Source of the DNA: CAYVKY01 sp964452115
GTDB lineage: Bacteria; Bacteroidota; Ignavibacteria; Tepidaquicellales; Tepidaquicellaceae
Assembly (NCBI GenBank): GCA_964452115.1
Contig: CAYVKY010000007.1
Span: 1-33,885, forward strand
Direction of reading: 5' to 3'
DNA: 33,885 nucleotides
Shown: positions 23,065-32,972 of the stretch, one piece after another
Layout: every line of letters begins with the position of its first letter
How positions within the stretch are numbered: position 1 is the first letter of the stretch
Position numbers and translations under genes: made by a program
The notes under the pieces: model-generated
What the model was told of the DNA's origin: nothing
Databases searched by the model: none
Seen by the model: only the letters and a program-made list of their open reading frames with translations

Positions 23065-23653
23065 TTTTGTATAATTTATTTTCGGAAATATAGTTTTTTA
23101 CTTTTTCGGGTACAAGATACTTAATAGACTTACCAAGCTGAACCCTGCTTCTTATCAGAGTCGAAGAAATTTCAAGCGACGGCACCGGCACATAAACAAC
23201 ACGCCTGACAAATTCCTCAGGAGCGTCTTCGATATAATATCCGGGTCTGTTAATCACAAGCACTTCCGCCATTGAAAAAAGTTTGTTCGGGGTTTTCCAC
23301 TGAGGCAATTGAATCAGATTGTCCATACCGATTATCAGGTAAAGTTTTACATCATCATTTTTATACAATTCTTTCAGTTTTAATAACGTAGAAACCGTAT
23401 ATGATGTTTCATCGGGACTGTTGATTTCTATATTGCTTACTTCAAAATTTTTGTCGTGTTCAAATGCAAGTTTTGCCATATTGAATCTATGCGCTGCATC
23501 GATTACTCCGGGTGAAGTTTTCAGAGGAGGATTTGCAGACGGTATAAAAATTACTTTATCAAGGGACATTTCATCCCTGACGCATTCCGCATGAATCAAA
23601 TGCGCTGTGTGCGGCGGATTGAATGTGCCTCCGAATATGCCGTATCGTTTCAT
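23057..23653 (-). CDS. nadD: Nicotinate-nucleotide adenylyltransferase (NadD)
   Basis: A 198-residue enzyme that adenylates nicotinate mononucleotide to form deamido-NAD in NAD synthesis. It begins MKRYGIFGGTFNPPHTAHLI; the nucleotidyl-transferase (H/T)xGH motif appears as HTAH. The SANPPLK segment, IIGMDNLIQLPQWK and the C-terminal ISSTLIRSRVQLGKSIKYLV motif are all characteristic. The ATG at 23653 overlaps the stop of the upstream glycosyltransferase (ATGA) and begins the Rossmann fold directly. A longer frame to 23734 would lie inside the upstream gene. It is followed by the YIP1 gene with an 8-nt overlap. Confidence 0.95.
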   Translation of the reverse strand: MKRYGIFGGTFNPPHTAHLIHAECVRDEMSLDKVIFIPSANPPLKTSPGVIDAAHRFNMAKLAFEHDKNFEVSNIEINSPDETSYTVSTLLKLKELYKNDDVKLYLIIGMDNLIQLPQWKTPNKLFSMAEVLVINRPGYYIEDAPEEFVRRVVYVPVPSLEISSTLIRSRVQLGKSIKYLVPEKVKNYISENKLYKNG

Positions 23654-24717
23654 ATACCCAGTATGTTTTTTATATTCTGAAATACTTCTTCTTCCGTGAT
23701 TTCTTTTATACATTCGTGAGTACCCGTGAAACATTTGAATATGTTTCCATCCCAGTATTTTTTGTTGGATTTATCAATGGATGTTTCAGGAGTGTAACAT
23801 GGGCTGCACGGGGGCTTTTTCCAGATATAAATGTGAGGTGTGTCAGACATCTGAAGCGGCGCAAACAGGCGCGGGTCGGAAGGTCCGAAAAGTGCAATAG
23901 TCGGAATATCAAATGCAGCCGCGATATGCACGAGTCCCGTGTCTCCGCTTATGAAAAGGTCGCATGCCGCGATGCTTTCAAAATCAGATGTGCGCTTGTA
24001 TGTATATTTAAAATCCTTATTGATATCGTATTTTTCTTCATCGAGTTTGCCTTCAAACAACAGCACGCCGGCTTTTCCTTCATAACGCGATTCAATAATT
24101 CTTATAAGATTTTCATAACGCTGAATTCCCCACCTTTTGATTCTCATCTGAGTGCCGGGATTCACACCGCCGAACGGGAATATGCCGATGATTTTTTTAT
24201 CCTGAGGCAGGTTAAGCTCACTGCGCAGCTGCTCTTTTGTCTTTGTTTTTTTCAGCATCGTTTCACGTGTGTGAATTTTTATATCATTTGCTTCAAGCAC
24301 ATCAAGATAGCGCAGCACTTCAGGTTTCGTATTATCAAACGGAGCGGTTTTGTTCAGAAATTTTGTGACGCTGAATCCGAATCTGTATGGAATTCCGCTC
24401 AGCATAAGTATCATTCCGAAATAACTTGTACGGTGTCCCAAAAATACGAGATCGAATTTTTCTTTTCTTAAAAGGCGGATTAACTTTATTGATGAAAATA
24501 TTTTTGCTATTATTCCCTCTTCGAAAGGCGGGTCATATTGAATCACTTCATCAATTTCAGGCAGATAGTTTTTCAGTGCGTTTATCCATCCCGATGCGAT
24601 AAGATAGATTTTTGCATCCGGAAAATTTCTTTTCAGATTTATGATTGCGGGCGTAATAAATATCGTGTCTCCCAGACAGCAAAGTTTGAATATGAGAATC
24701 TTTCTGATGTTTTCCAT
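23650..24717 (-). CDS. Glycosyltransferase family 9 (ADP-heptose:LPS heptosyltransferase-like)
   Basis: A 355-residue GT-B glycosyltransferase of family 9, which adds heptose (or a related sugar) to the lipopolysaccharide core at the inner face of the inner membrane. The N-terminal motif is ILIFKLCCLGDTIFITPAI. The donor-binding site is FISGDTGLVHIAAAFDIPTI followed by ALFGPSDPRLFAP. The Cys-rich C-terminal region (KKPPCSPCYTPE, KCFTGTHECI) is also seen in the family. Start chosen at 24717 (MENIRKILIF); an upstream ATG at 24732 adds five residues and cannot be excluded. It is the first gene of an operon with nadD and the YIP1 gene, with a 4-nt overlap to nadD. Confidence 0.9.
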   Translation of the reverse strand: MENIRKILIFKLCCLGDTIFITPAIINLKRNFPDAKIYLIASGWINALKNYLPEIDEVIQYDPPFEEGIIAKIFSSIKLIRLLRKEKFDLVFLGHRTSYFGMILMLSGIPYRFGFSVTKFLNKTAPFDNTKPEVLRYLDVLEANDIKIHTRETMLKKTKTKEQLRSELNLPQDKKIIGIFPFGGVNPGTQMRIKRWGIQRYENLIRIIESRYEGKAGVLLFEGKLDEEKYDINKDFKYTYKRTSDFESIAACDLFISGDTGLVHIAAAFDIPTIALFGPSDPRLFAPLQMSDTPHIYIWKKPPCSPCYTPETSIDKSNKKYWDGNIFKCFTGTHECIKEITEEEVFQNIKNILGI

Positions 24718-24904
24718 TTTTAAAAATACCATTTATCGGAATAATGTAAAATGTAAAATGTGAAGGGTAAAATGCCGAGGGTAAATTTTGGAATACATTA
24801 TTAAATAACGAAATATTATTTTTGTCTTCAATAATTTTTTCAAACGGAAGTAAAGAACTTTCACAAATAATATTTGGTTAAATTTTATAACCTGAACAAT
24901 CTTA

Positions 24905-26173
24905 ATGAAATTTGACGCACTGAATTCATTCCGCACGCTAAAGTACCGGAACTATAAATTATACTTCTCGGGACAAGGCATTTCACTAATCGGTACGTGG
25001 ATACAGATTATTGCGATGAGCTGGCTGGTATATGAAATATCCGGTTCCGCCGCAATTCTCGGTATAGTCGGATTTCTGAGCAGGGTTCCGACTCTTGTAC
25101 TTTCTCCTTTTGCCGGAGTAATCGCAGACCGCTACAGTAAATATAAACTTCTCGTCATCACTCAGCTTTTGTCGATGATTCAGGGCGCGATACTAACAGT
25201 GCTTGTATTTATGGGAACCGTGCAGGTGTGGCACATAATTGTGCTCGGGACTTTTCTCGGAGTTGTGAATGCATTTGATTCGCCAATCAGGCAGTCATTT
25301 ATCGCAGAGATTGTCGAAGACAAAGAAGACCTGTCAAATGCAATCGCACTGAACTCGGTGCTTTTCAATTCGGCAAGACTTATCGGTCCGTCAATTGCAG
25401 GCATAATACTTGCCGCACTCGGAACGGGATGGTGCTTTTTGCTGAACACAATCAGTTTTGCAGGAATACTCGTCACTTTGATGTTTATGAAAATTCCGAA
25501 AGGAAAAATTACCGAACCCGAAAATTCCCCGCTAAAAGATTTAAAGGAAGGTTTTGTTTATGTTTTCGGCTCTGTGCCGATAAGAACGATACTTATGACA
25601 CTTGCAGTCGTTAGTCTGATGGGAATGTCATTTCAGGTTCTGATGCCGATATTCGCAAAAGATGTGCTGCACGGCGGTGCAAATACACTCGGCTTTTTGA
25701 TGTCTTCTGTAGGGCTTGGAGCGTTAACATCCGGACTTCTTCTGGCTTCGAGAAAATCCGTAATCGGACTCGGGAAATACATTGCTTATTCAACTGCGAT
25801 TTTCTCCGTGTCACTGATTGTTTTTGCATTCTCGCATAATTTCTATATTTCAATGTTATCGCTGTATTTTACGGGTTTCGGTATGATTATGCAGATGGCA
25901 TCCAGCAATACAGTACTGCAAACGCTTACCGACGACGATAAGCGCGGAAGGGTTATGAGTTTTTATACAATCGCATTTATGGGAACGGTTCCCTTCGGGA
26001 ATCTGATTTCAGGTATGCTCGCGTCAATCATAGGCGAAACATATACCGTGCTCATCAGCGGAGTCAGCAGTTTGGCTGCTGCAATTTACTTTATGCGGAG
26101 ACTTCCTGAAATACGCAAACTCGCCAGACCAATCTATGCAAAGAAAAATATTATTCCCATAGATATCAGATAA
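24905..26173 (+). CDS. Major facilitator superfamily exporter (MFS_3/EntS-like)
   Basis: A 422-residue transporter with about twelve hydrophobic helices. It begins MKFDALNSFRTLKYRNYKLY, the cytoplasmic start typical of the MFS_3 / enterobactin-exporter-like group, followed by SGQGISLIGTWIQIIAMSWL. The MFS loop 2-3 motif appears as GVIADRYSKYKLL (residues about 67-79). The second half contains the related loop at DDDKRGRVMSFY. These proteins usually export drugs or siderophores by proton antiport; the substrate is not deducible, and no siderophore genes are near. It stands alone and converges with the dienelactone hydrolase gene, 3 bp apart. Confidence 0.9.
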   Translation: MKFDALNSFRTLKYRNYKLYFSGQGISLIGTWIQIIAMSWLVYEISGSAAILGIVGFLSRVPTLVLSPFAGVIADRYSKYKLLVITQLLSMIQGAILTVLVFMGTVQVWHIIVLGTFLGVVNAFDSPIRQSFIAEIVEDKEDLSNAIALNSVLFNSARLIGPSIAGIILAALGTGWCFLLNTISFAGILVTLMFMKIPKGKITEPENSPLKDLKEGFVYVFGSVPIRTILMTLAVVSLMGMSFQVLMPIFAKDVLHGGANTLGFLMSSVGLGALTSGLLLASRKSVIGLGKYIAYSTAIFSVSLIVFAFSHNFYISMLSLYFTGFGMIMQMASSNTVLQTLTDDDKRGRVMSFYTIAFMGTVPFGNLISGMLASIIGETYTVLISGVSSLAAAIYFMRRLPEIRKLARPIYAKKNIIPIDIR

Positions 26174-26176
26174 CCT

Positions 26177-26959
26177 TTATTTAAAAATTTCATTAAAAAA
26201 TAATTTCATATCTTCCCACGAGCGCCTGTCTGCTTTTTCATTATATGCTGCGCCTTTGGAATTGTCATTTCCCGATGCGGGATTCGTGAATGAGTGCACC
26301 GCTCCGCCGTATGACTTCACCTGCCAGTCTACATTTGCATCGCGCATTTCCTTTTCAAACGCTTCTACCTGCTTCGGAGGAACGTTCGGGTCGTCACCGC
26401 CCGTGCACACAAGCACTTTGCATTTTATATTTTTTGCATCTTCAGGCACAGGCGTATCCAGTCCGCCGTGAAAACTTACAACACCTGCAATGTCAGCACC
26501 GCTCCTGGCAAGTTCAAGCACAACCGTGCCGCCGAAACAATATCCGATTGCGGCAATTTTGCTTACATCAACATTCGGCTGCTTTTTGAGTTCGTCGAGT
26601 CCGAGTGTAATCCGCTGCCTCATAAGTTTTCTGTCGCTTTTGAATTTCCCTGCCATTGCCGCAGCACCCTGCATATCTTTCGGCAGACTGTTTACGCCGT
26701 AGATATCAACGGCAAATGCCACATATCCAAGCTCCGCGAGCATATCAGCACGGTGTTTCGCATAGTCGTTCAGTCCCATCCATTCGTGAACAACCAGCAC
26801 ACCGGGTGCGGGCGACGTTAAATTTTCATCATAAACAAGATATCCCTGAAGTTCCGTTTCACCGTCTTTGTAATTAACGGTTTCGGAGTGCAATTTTTTT
26901 GTCTGAGCCATTGAGTTGATATACATTAAAGAAATTAAAAGAATAACTAAGTATTTCAT
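26177..26959 (-). CDS. Exported dienelactone hydrolase-family protein
   Basis: A 260-residue alpha/beta hydrolase with a signal peptide (MKYLVILLISLMYINSMAQ), so it acts in the periplasm or outside the cell. The nucleophile elbow is GYCFGG with Cys141. The acid is in GGDDPNVPP (D189/D190) and His222 lies in GGAVHSFTNP. Together these form the Cys-Asp-His triad of the dienelactone hydrolase family. VVHEWMGLNDY and FAVDIYG are other family hallmarks. Exported members are common in Bacteroidota, but their natural substrates are mostly unknown, so a role in chloroaromatic breakdown should not be assumed. The start at 26959 is chosen over 27013 because it begins the signal peptide. Confidence 0.9.
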   Translation of the reverse strand: MKYLVILLISLMYINSMAQTKKLHSETVNYKDGETELQGYLVYDENLTSPAPGVLVVHEWMGLNDYAKHRADMLAELGYVAFAVDIYGVNSLPKDMQGAAAMAGKFKSDRKLMRQRITLGLDELKKQPNVDVSKIAAIGYCFGGTVVLELARSGADIAGVVSFHGGLDTPVPEDAKNIKCKVLVCTGGDDPNVPPKQVEAFEKEMRDANVDWQVKSYGGAVHSFTNPASGNDNSKGAAYNEKADRRSWEDMKLFFNEIFK

Positions 26960-27100
26960 AATTTTATTTTTTAAAAAATAAAATTGCAAATATTGTTTAT
27001 TAGTTCCCCTCAAATAATATCTACGATTAGAAAAAAATAGGAAAATGTATGAAAATTGTTATTCAGGGTTTACACCCCGCCGATAATTATATTCTGAAAT

Positions 27101-28540
27101 CTATTTCAGGCGGAATTTTAGAGAGGCGCCTGCTGCCACGCGCGAATTTGTGTTTGGTGAGAAAATTCCCGGAACGCTGTACGTGCCTGCATCGAGTACA
27201 ACCACATCGAAGTCGAGTCCGATGCCTGCCGTGAAATTGAATTTTTCCCTGCCGCCGTATCTTGCACCGAGGCGAAGTGAAAGCTGTTTCAGAGGATTTA
27301 ATTCAAAGCCGAATGCTGCCGCGGGTTTTGTTGTACCGCCGCAGGTATTCGTCAGCCCCTGCTGATATTCAAATGAAAAATTAAAGAGGTCAAGCCTGTC
27401 TTCAGGAGCTTCGCGCTTTTCCATATTTTTGTGGAGGCAGACTCTGTAATTAATTCCGAATTTCACTACCGTCGGAAGCATAGTTGTGAAACTCTCGTGT
27501 ACAGTTCTTGAATCAATTAATCCATCCAGTGCGGCAAGCTGCGTTGAATCCGTGATGTCAGTTATTACTACACCGCCGTCATAATTGAATGATCTTGTGT
27601 CCTGATTCCAGGTTACAAATCCTATATCAATCACACTGAGTGCAAAATTAAATGTACCCAGACCGAGGAAATCTTTCACCTTGATACTGCCGCCAAGGTC
27701 GAATCCGAGACCTTTGCCTGTGGGATTCCAGCTGGCGTGTACCTTATCCCTGAAGCGGTATGTTGTCGCGGCATAATCCACAACTGTATGACCGTTTGTT
27801 ATAATTTTATTTGAATCGTTTGTGTAAAGTGAAAAATTGTTGTCTCTCGTACCGAAATAATAATATCCCAGCTGCGGTTTTATTGAAATACCGTAGTAAA
27901 AGTCTCCGTAATTTTTATGGTCTTTAACTTTAATAAAATTTGCGTAAGTAAGATTTATCTGCCTTATCCAGACTGCGGATGCGCTTGAAGAACTGAGGTC
28001 ATAGGTTCTGTTTTTCTGATTTCCAAAAAACATCAGTTCGAGTGCATCGCGGTTCATATGCAGGCTTCCCATAAATTTGTCATCCACGGAAATGCCGAAT
28101 GCACCTGCTTTTTTTGTCCTTAAGACAACGGATGCAAGATTTATCGTTCCCAGAAAAGATGTTTCCTTGCCGGCAATATTTTCAATGATATCCCGCTTTT
28201 CGTAATCATTTAAAATTCTGTTTCCGCTATTAGTGGCATATTTATTAAGAAATTCAGCCGAGAGCCAGCTGCCGTTCAGCGAATATCCTGCGCCTGAAAG
28301 CAGGCTGAATTCCACGATTGGTTTTGTTGAGGGTTTGACTTTAATTATATTGGCGGGGTTATTATTGAATCCGTCAATGCCGTATGTGTTGGCAACGGAA
28401 GTGCCGCCCATAGAAAGACTCTTAACATTATAAATATTCTGAGCGCCTGCCGATGCTGCCATAAAAAGCATTAACAGTGCCGTGTATGCTAAAGTTTTAA
28501 TGTGTAACCTGTAATATTTCCCGTCCGATAGTCTTATCAC
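27101..28540 (-). CDS. Outer-membrane beta-barrel protein, DUF5723/PorV-like
   Basis: A 479-residue exported protein with a signal peptide ending near ASAGAQ (residue 34). After it comes SLSMGGTSVANTYGIDGFNNNPANI, an N-plug pattern shared by DUF5723 and PorV/FadL-like outer-membrane proteins of Bacteroidota. The rest alternates short aromatic strands and turns and ends in a strand finishing LKFRLK, as expected for a large barrel. It follows a lipoprotein gene by 6 nt on the same strand, so the two probably function together at the outer membrane. A role in type IX secretion is possible for PorV-like barrels, but the precise family is not certain from sequence reading alone. Confidence 0.72.
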   Translation of the reverse strand: MIRLSDGKYYRLHIKTLAYTALLMLFMAASAGAQNIYNVKSLSMGGTSVANTYGIDGFNNNPANIIKVKPSTKPIVEFSLLSGAGYSLNGSWLSAEFLNKYATNSGNRILNDYEKRDIIENIAGKETSFLGTINLASVVLRTKKAGAFGISVDDKFMGSLHMNRDALELMFFGNQKNRTYDLSSSSASAVWIRQINLTYANFIKVKDHKNYGDFYYGISIKPQLGYYYFGTRDNNFSLYTNDSNKIITNGHTVVDYAATTYRFRDKVHASWNPTGKGLGFDLGGSIKVKDFLGLGTFNFALSVIDIGFVTWNQDTRSFNYDGGVVITDITDSTQLAALDGLIDSRTVHESFTTMLPTVVKFGINYRVCLHKNMEKREAPEDRLDLFNFSFEYQQGLTNTCGGTTKPAAAFGFELNPLKQLSLRLGARYGGREKFNFTAGIGLDFDVVVLDAGTYSVPGIFSPNTNSRVAAGASLKFRLK

Positions 28541-28546
28541 TTAATT

Positions 28547-30142
28547 TTAATGATTCGATATTAGATATTTGAACGTACCAAAACTTGTTTGTTTAATATA
28601 ATCGCCTCCCCTAATCCTGACTTTGCCGTCGGCTGTCGGAATCTGATTCGGGTCGGTATATAATCTGTATGAGTACACTATTTTTCTCATATCAATAAGC
28701 TGCAATACCTGAAGCGAATCTAAAACTCCCGTAAATGTGTGGTCAATATATGAAGTCACATATCCGTTAATATCAACCGGTGCAGCCTGCAGTAGAACCG
28801 AATCCGCATTGTTGTTATTATTCAGCAGCTGTGTCAGCGTGAACAATAAATTATTCTGCCCGTCAAGGATATACATTCTTATCGAAGCCATAAACGGAAG
28901 TGCATTCCGCAGATACATTGTTGCATCAACCTGACGTGTAGTTTTCAGACGCTTGATTGCAAGTGTATCCGTAATTTGCTTAATAATTGTATCCTGATAA
29001 TAAAGCGGTTCCAATATGCTGAAGTGGAATGGAATTTCAATATTCAGGTAAAATGAAACGCTGTCGGGTGTGTCGAACGTGCCGAAACTGTAATTTCCGT
29101 TTAACTGAATATTGTGAAGGTACTGGATATTCTCGGGAATATTTCTGATAAATTCGAGAATGTTGCTGTTATTACTGTTCACAAAATACACCATCGAATC
29201 CACACCTTCGGGCAGACGTACATTAAAAATCGTATCAAGCGGCTGTAATGGTGCGCCTGCAGTATCGTATCTGAGATATTTAAAATCCACAACATTTCCG
29301 TTGTTGTTAATTCCTCTGAAACGGATATCCCTGATATCCGTCTGATATGTGCTGTGCGAGCGCTTCACAACCAGATATGTTTTTGCTTCATTAATATCCG
29401 CAAAGTCAACTAAGCCCGATATATCGTGCTTGCCGAATGGACTCACGAGAACCGTATCCTTCTGACCAAGACTTACCGGTCTGATTTTTCCCGAAGCCGA
29501 CCTGACATAAAAAGGCTGCAGGTTGTAAGAAATATTTACGAGTTCCTGCACAGATGATTGCGAGCTCACCTGAAGCAAAATCAGATTAGAAGGAACCGGA
29601 TTTTGTATATTGTAAACTGTAAGGTCAATGCTTCCCGATACAGGCTTATCCTTAACAGTTTCTGAAATTCTCAGAGGAAGTCCGCCGCTTACAACATTCA
29701 GAGCGGTAATATTAATAGTATATGAAGTATTAGTCGGCGAAGGATTAAAAGTATAAGTAAACGCCGCAGGTGATTCGAAATAAAGACTCGTCACAAAAGT
29801 TGAATCATCAAAAGGCGCCGCCACCGAAGTGTCATTTAAAATTGTCGGCACCGTAAGATTCACGTCGCCCGTACCGTTAAGGCGGAATTTATTCTGATAC
29901 TGTGACGCTGCTTTTGCACGGTCGCTGAAATATGCATTTGTGTTTTCATCAAAGCCGATATTGTGTTCATTTTTAAGCAGGTCAAAAATCGTATGCACTT
30001 TATTTAAGAACGGAAGATTTGCATCAACATACCAATCCGGTGCAGACGGATTCTGAAGGTCGCAGCCCGCTATATGCAGGAATGAAATTGTAATCAGAAA
30101 AAATATGGTGTATAAAAATCTCGATTTAATCTTCCTCATCAT
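28547..30142 (-). CDS. Large lipoprotein of unknown function, partner of the downstream barrel
   Basis: A 531-residue predicted lipoprotein. The signal peptide MRKIKSRFLYTIFFLITISF leads to the lipobox HIAGC with Cys27. The mature protein is beta-rich and Ser/Thr/Asn-rich, with segments such as PAFTYTFNPSPTNTSYTINI, and I recognise no catalytic motif. The opening NPSAPDWYVDANLPFLNKVH and a repeated pattern of DTI/DTL strand ends suggest several Ig-like domains. It is the upstream gene of a two-gene unit with the barrel protein (6-nt spacing). A surface or periplasmic accessory role is inferred from that pairing. Confidence 0.75.
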   Translation of the reverse strand: MMRKIKSRFLYTIFFLITISFLHIAGCDLQNPSAPDWYVDANLPFLNKVHTIFDLLKNEHNIGFDENTNAYFSDRAKAASQYQNKFRLNGTGDVNLTVPTILNDTSVAAPFDDSTFVTSLYFESPAAFTYTFNPSPTNTSYTINITALNVVSGGLPLRISETVKDKPVSGSIDLTVYNIQNPVPSNLILLQVSSQSSVQELVNISYNLQPFYVRSASGKIRPVSLGQKDTVLVSPFGKHDISGLVDFADINEAKTYLVVKRSHSTYQTDIRDIRFRGINNNGNVVDFKYLRYDTAGAPLQPLDTIFNVRLPEGVDSMVYFVNSNNSNILEFIRNIPENIQYLHNIQLNGNYSFGTFDTPDSVSFYLNIEIPFHFSILEPLYYQDTIIKQITDTLAIKRLKTTRQVDATMYLRNALPFMASIRMYILDGQNNLLFTLTQLLNNNNNADSVLLQAAPVDINGYVTSYIDHTFTGVLDSLQVLQLIDMRKIVYSYRLYTDPNQIPTADGKVRIRGGDYIKQTSFGTFKYLISNH

Positions 30143-30875
30143 ATAATTAATAAATGATACTCCCCTTAACTGAGTTTTGCATACTTAAAATTAATTTATG
30201 TTTAAAATAATATGTTAATTAAAGATTATCAAGTAATAAAAATTTTCACTGAAAATGAATTACATTTTATATTTGTTCCGAAACTGTATGATACAATTTT
30301 TTAAAGTTACTTTTTAAATATTAATTGCTATCTTGAATTAAAAGCGACAATGAGTGATAATTAAAACCCGCTTGAATTCAATATCAAATTAAATGGAAGG
30401 AAAAAATAAACCTGCGGATTCTAAAACAAAGAGCGGAAAGAAACTCTCTGAAAAAAAAGTTGCCGTAACTCTTACCCGTATATTTCTTTAATCTTCTGCT
30501 TATTCTGTTAAATTTTTCTATCGTCCCATTTTCTTCTCTATTTTCCCAATTACATACTTCGGATAATATTCATATATTTTATAATTCTTACCTGATTCTT
30601 TCCTTTTAACTCGTTTTCTATTCCCAATAACGTTTTCTAAATTCTTCTTAGAACACCTTTTTGCGGCGTTTTGTTATATCTATAGCATTAATCTTATATT
30701 ATAATTCGGTTAACTTTTTGACCCAACAATTCCAATTCCTGTCCTCTTTTGGTTACTTTTTTAAGAAGTAATGCGTGTCACGCTGGGATTCATTTTGCCC
30801 TTGATTTTTAATATTATTATTTTATTGTTGAAACATAAAATTAATAGTTTTTTCATGATTTCTAAACGAATATTT
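30143..30875. other. AT-rich intergenic region with possible gene remnants
   Basis: About 730 bp between two divergent units, clearly more AT-rich than the DNA to its left. I see no complete gene. A 32-codon frame at 30393-30491 (MEGKNKPADSKTKSGKKLSE, stop after TRIFL) could be a truncated 5' end. On the minus strand around 30519-30680 a frame of about 51 codons without a start ends in YYPKYVIGKIEKKMGR. Both look like decayed coding pieces, but I cannot name them. Confidence 0.4.
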
Positions 30876-32327
30876 ATGAAAATATTATTTATTTGTTTTC
30901 TGATTTCATTTATATGTTCAACTGCTGAGGGTCAGAATTCTCAATACTGGTACAAGATATATGGAACTCCGGGATTACGCGAGGACGGGAAATCCATATA
31001 TCAAACGTTGGACGGGAATTTTATTCTTTTAAAAACCTTTTCAATAAATAATAATGATTTTGGGAATCTAATAAAATTAGATGAGTTCGGGAATCCTATA
31101 TGGACAAGATTAATCGGGGGTGATTCTACACCGCATAATTGTAAAGATATAATTCTCACACGTGATAGCGGATATGTTATAATGGGGCAATTTCTTGGTC
31201 CGTTTTTAATTAAATATGATAACAGCGGAAATTTGTTATGGCAAAGAAATTATAGCGGTCTCGGAAGTATGCATCTCTGGAGTGCCAGGCAGTCACGTGA
31301 CGGAGGATTTTTAATATGTGGTTCGAATACATATTATGACCCTCCCTCAGGAAAAGGGTTTTTAGTCAAAACAGATTCTTTAGGAATCACTATATGGCAG
31401 AGAGAATATTTTGATTCTCAATTTAGTACGTTAGGATATTTACTTGAAGATTCACTTAACAATATTTATTTATCAGGGGCTACAAGGGAGTTACAATATG
31501 GGACAGATAAATTTGTTGCAAAAAAGCTTACCCCAAGCGGCGATATTATATGGTCAAGAATATTATATAATAATTTTATTAAATCAGGTGACCGTATATA
31601 TGCTATAAATCAAAAAAATTTAATATTTTTAGCATTAAATGATTGGGTTCAGCCATATATAATTAGGATTGATTCATCAGGTAATATTTCAAGTATAAAA
31701 GACATTACAAATATTATTAGCTGGGTTTCTTACTCCTGCTTTGATAATAAGAAAAATTTTGTCTTCATAGATTATCATAGTGATATTTCCGGTTATAGTT
31801 GGGGTGGTATTACAAAAATTGATACAAGCGGAAATATTATTATACCGAAAAAAATATTTACAACACAAGGATATTATACGTGGATTTGGCCTGGTATTTG
31901 TAATGTAACATTCGAGAATGACTTTGTAATAACAGGTAACATGGAGAAATCGTTTTACCCAAACCCGGGTGAAGAAGTTGATTATTTTGTAATGAAAATT
32001 GATTCGAATTTGAATATTCCTGTTGTGATTAATATAAATGAAAACCATAATGAAATTGTTACTGATTTTCATTTATCTCAAAACTATCCTAATCCTTTTA
32101 ACTCTGAAACTAAAATTGAATTTTCTATTCCGAAAGATGGAAATGTAAATTTAGAAATATATAATATTATCGGGAAACTTGTTTACAGTTATAATAAAAA
32201 ATATAATCAAGGGAACAATACTATAAGAATAAATTTCGATAACTTAAATTTATCAACCGGTTTGTATTTAATAAAGCTTAATTATAAAAACTCTTTTAAA
32301 GTAATTAAATCAATTTTATTAAAATAA
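30876..32327 (+). CDS. Secreted beta-propeller-like protein with T9SS C-terminal sorting domain
   Basis: A 483-residue exported protein. Signal peptide: MKILFICFLISFICSTAEGQ. The body holds repeats of about 45-50 aa ending in a Gly-(Asn/Asp)-x-x-W core: KLDEFGNPIWTRLIGG, KYDNSGNLLWQRNYSG, KTDSLGITIWQREYF, KLTPSGDIIWSRILY, IDSSGNISSI. This pattern is typical of delta-60/PQQ-like propeller repeats in T9SS cargo. The C-terminus is a type A sorting domain (LSQNYPNPFNSETKIEFSI, later GLYLIKL and KSILLK). The start at 30876 is preferred; ATGs at 30855 and 30771 would extend it, the former giving another plausible signal peptide. Codon use is strongly A/T-rich compared with the T9SS protein at 9.4 kb. 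Confidence 0.82.
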   Translation: MKILFICFLISFICSTAEGQNSQYWYKIYGTPGLREDGKSIYQTLDGNFILLKTFSINNNDFGNLIKLDEFGNPIWTRLIGGDSTPHNCKDIILTRDSGYVIMGQFLGPFLIKYDNSGNLLWQRNYSGLGSMHLWSARQSRDGGFLICGSNTYYDPPSGKGFLVKTDSLGITIWQREYFDSQFSTLGYLLEDSLNNIYLSGATRELQYGTDKFVAKKLTPSGDIIWSRILYNNFIKSGDRIYAINQKNLIFLALNDWVQPYIIRIDSSGNISSIKDITNIISWVSYSCFDNKKNFVFIDYHSDISGYSWGGITKIDTSGNIIIPKKIFTTQGYYTWIWPGICNVTFENDFVITGNMEKSFYPNPGEEVDYFVMKIDSNLNIPVVININENHNEIVTDFHLSQNYPNPFNSETKIEFSIPKDGNVNLEIYNIIGKLVYSYNKKYNQGNNTIRINFDNLNLSTGLYLIKLNYKNSFKVIKSILLK

Positions 32328-32366
32328 CTTTTAAAGCAACTTTTTTAAACTTAAATTTTATTAAAA

Positions 32367-32927
32367 ATGAAGAAAAAAACGGTCTTTTATTTAGCTTTAA
32401 TTATTTGCTGTTTTAATTTTATTAAGTCAGCATTTCCTCAAATAGCTTGGGAACTGGGTATATATAATCAAACAACATCAAAAGATATAATGATTAAAGT
32501 TTATCCCATAGGCGCTATTTTTAGCGGTGGTGGACAATATACAGTAGAGGCAACTCATCAAGTCGTAAGTAATGAATATTATATATTCGGCTTTAGTGAT
32601 GTATTGACTTATGATTTGAACTCTGAAAATTCGCATTCGTATTCGAACTTTGATGCTTCTGTAAATTATAACCAATGTAAGCATTCACTCGGATATGGAA
32701 AATATAAAATTGACTTTTATGAAAGAGCCGGACAGGATTTAAGTGTTTTTGCATTTATAGATTCCTGTTACTTAGATTTGAGCGATGCCAATTATGGAGA
32801 TAACTATTTAGGGTGTAAGAGAATTAGAATTGATTATTTCAATCCAACTACTATACTTTTTAAATTCGATGATTCCCCAAGTGCTTATCATTATATTTCA
32901 GAAGTTGGTAGAGATATACGAATATGA
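32367..32927 (+). CDS. Secreted protein, N-terminal part of a gene interrupted by in-frame TGA
   Basis: 186 codons with a signal peptide (MKKKTVFYLALIICCFNFIK, cleavage near FPQ) followed by a beta-rich region with repeated Tyr/Ser/Asn. It starts 39 bp after the T9SS gene. It ends at TGA (32925-32927), but the same frame continues without interruption through EQYGTGGSPLTPSKG into the next reading frame, stopping only at 33842. Reading the TGA as TGG would give a natural RIWEQYG junction, so this is most likely the front half of one 491-residue protein disabled by a nonsense change. Other genes here use TGA as stop, so recoding is unlikely. Its role is unknown, and the mature truncated product may not fold. 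Confidence 0.6.
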   Translation: MKKKTVFYLALIICCFNFIKSAFPQIAWELGIYNQTTSKDIMIKVYPIGAIFSGGGQYTVEATHQVVSNEYYIFGFSDVLTYDLNSENSHSYSNFDASVNYNQCKHSLGYGKYKIDFYERAGQDLSVFAFIDSCYLDLSDANYGDNYLGCKRIRIDYFNPTTILFKFDDSPSAYHYISEVGRDIRI

Positions 32928-32972
32928 GAACAATATGGTACAGGAGGTTCTCCACTTACTCCAAGTAAAGGA

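Noticed and set aside
23057..23653. Loss of function in NadD because the HxGH motif reads HTAH
   Set aside because: All other NadD motifs are intact, and an Ala at this position is, as far as I recall, seen in other NadD proteins, so it is treated as normal variation.
30393..30491. 32-codon frame beginning MEGKNKPADSKTK
   Set aside because: Too short and unsupported to call a gene; noted only as a possible 5' remnant in the AT-rich gap.
32925..32927. TGA as a sense (Trp or Sec) codon
   Set aside because: TGA is used as a normal stop in this window (for example at the ends of dnaG and hdrB), and no SECIS-like hairpin is evident right after it. A nonsense mutation or sequence error is simpler.
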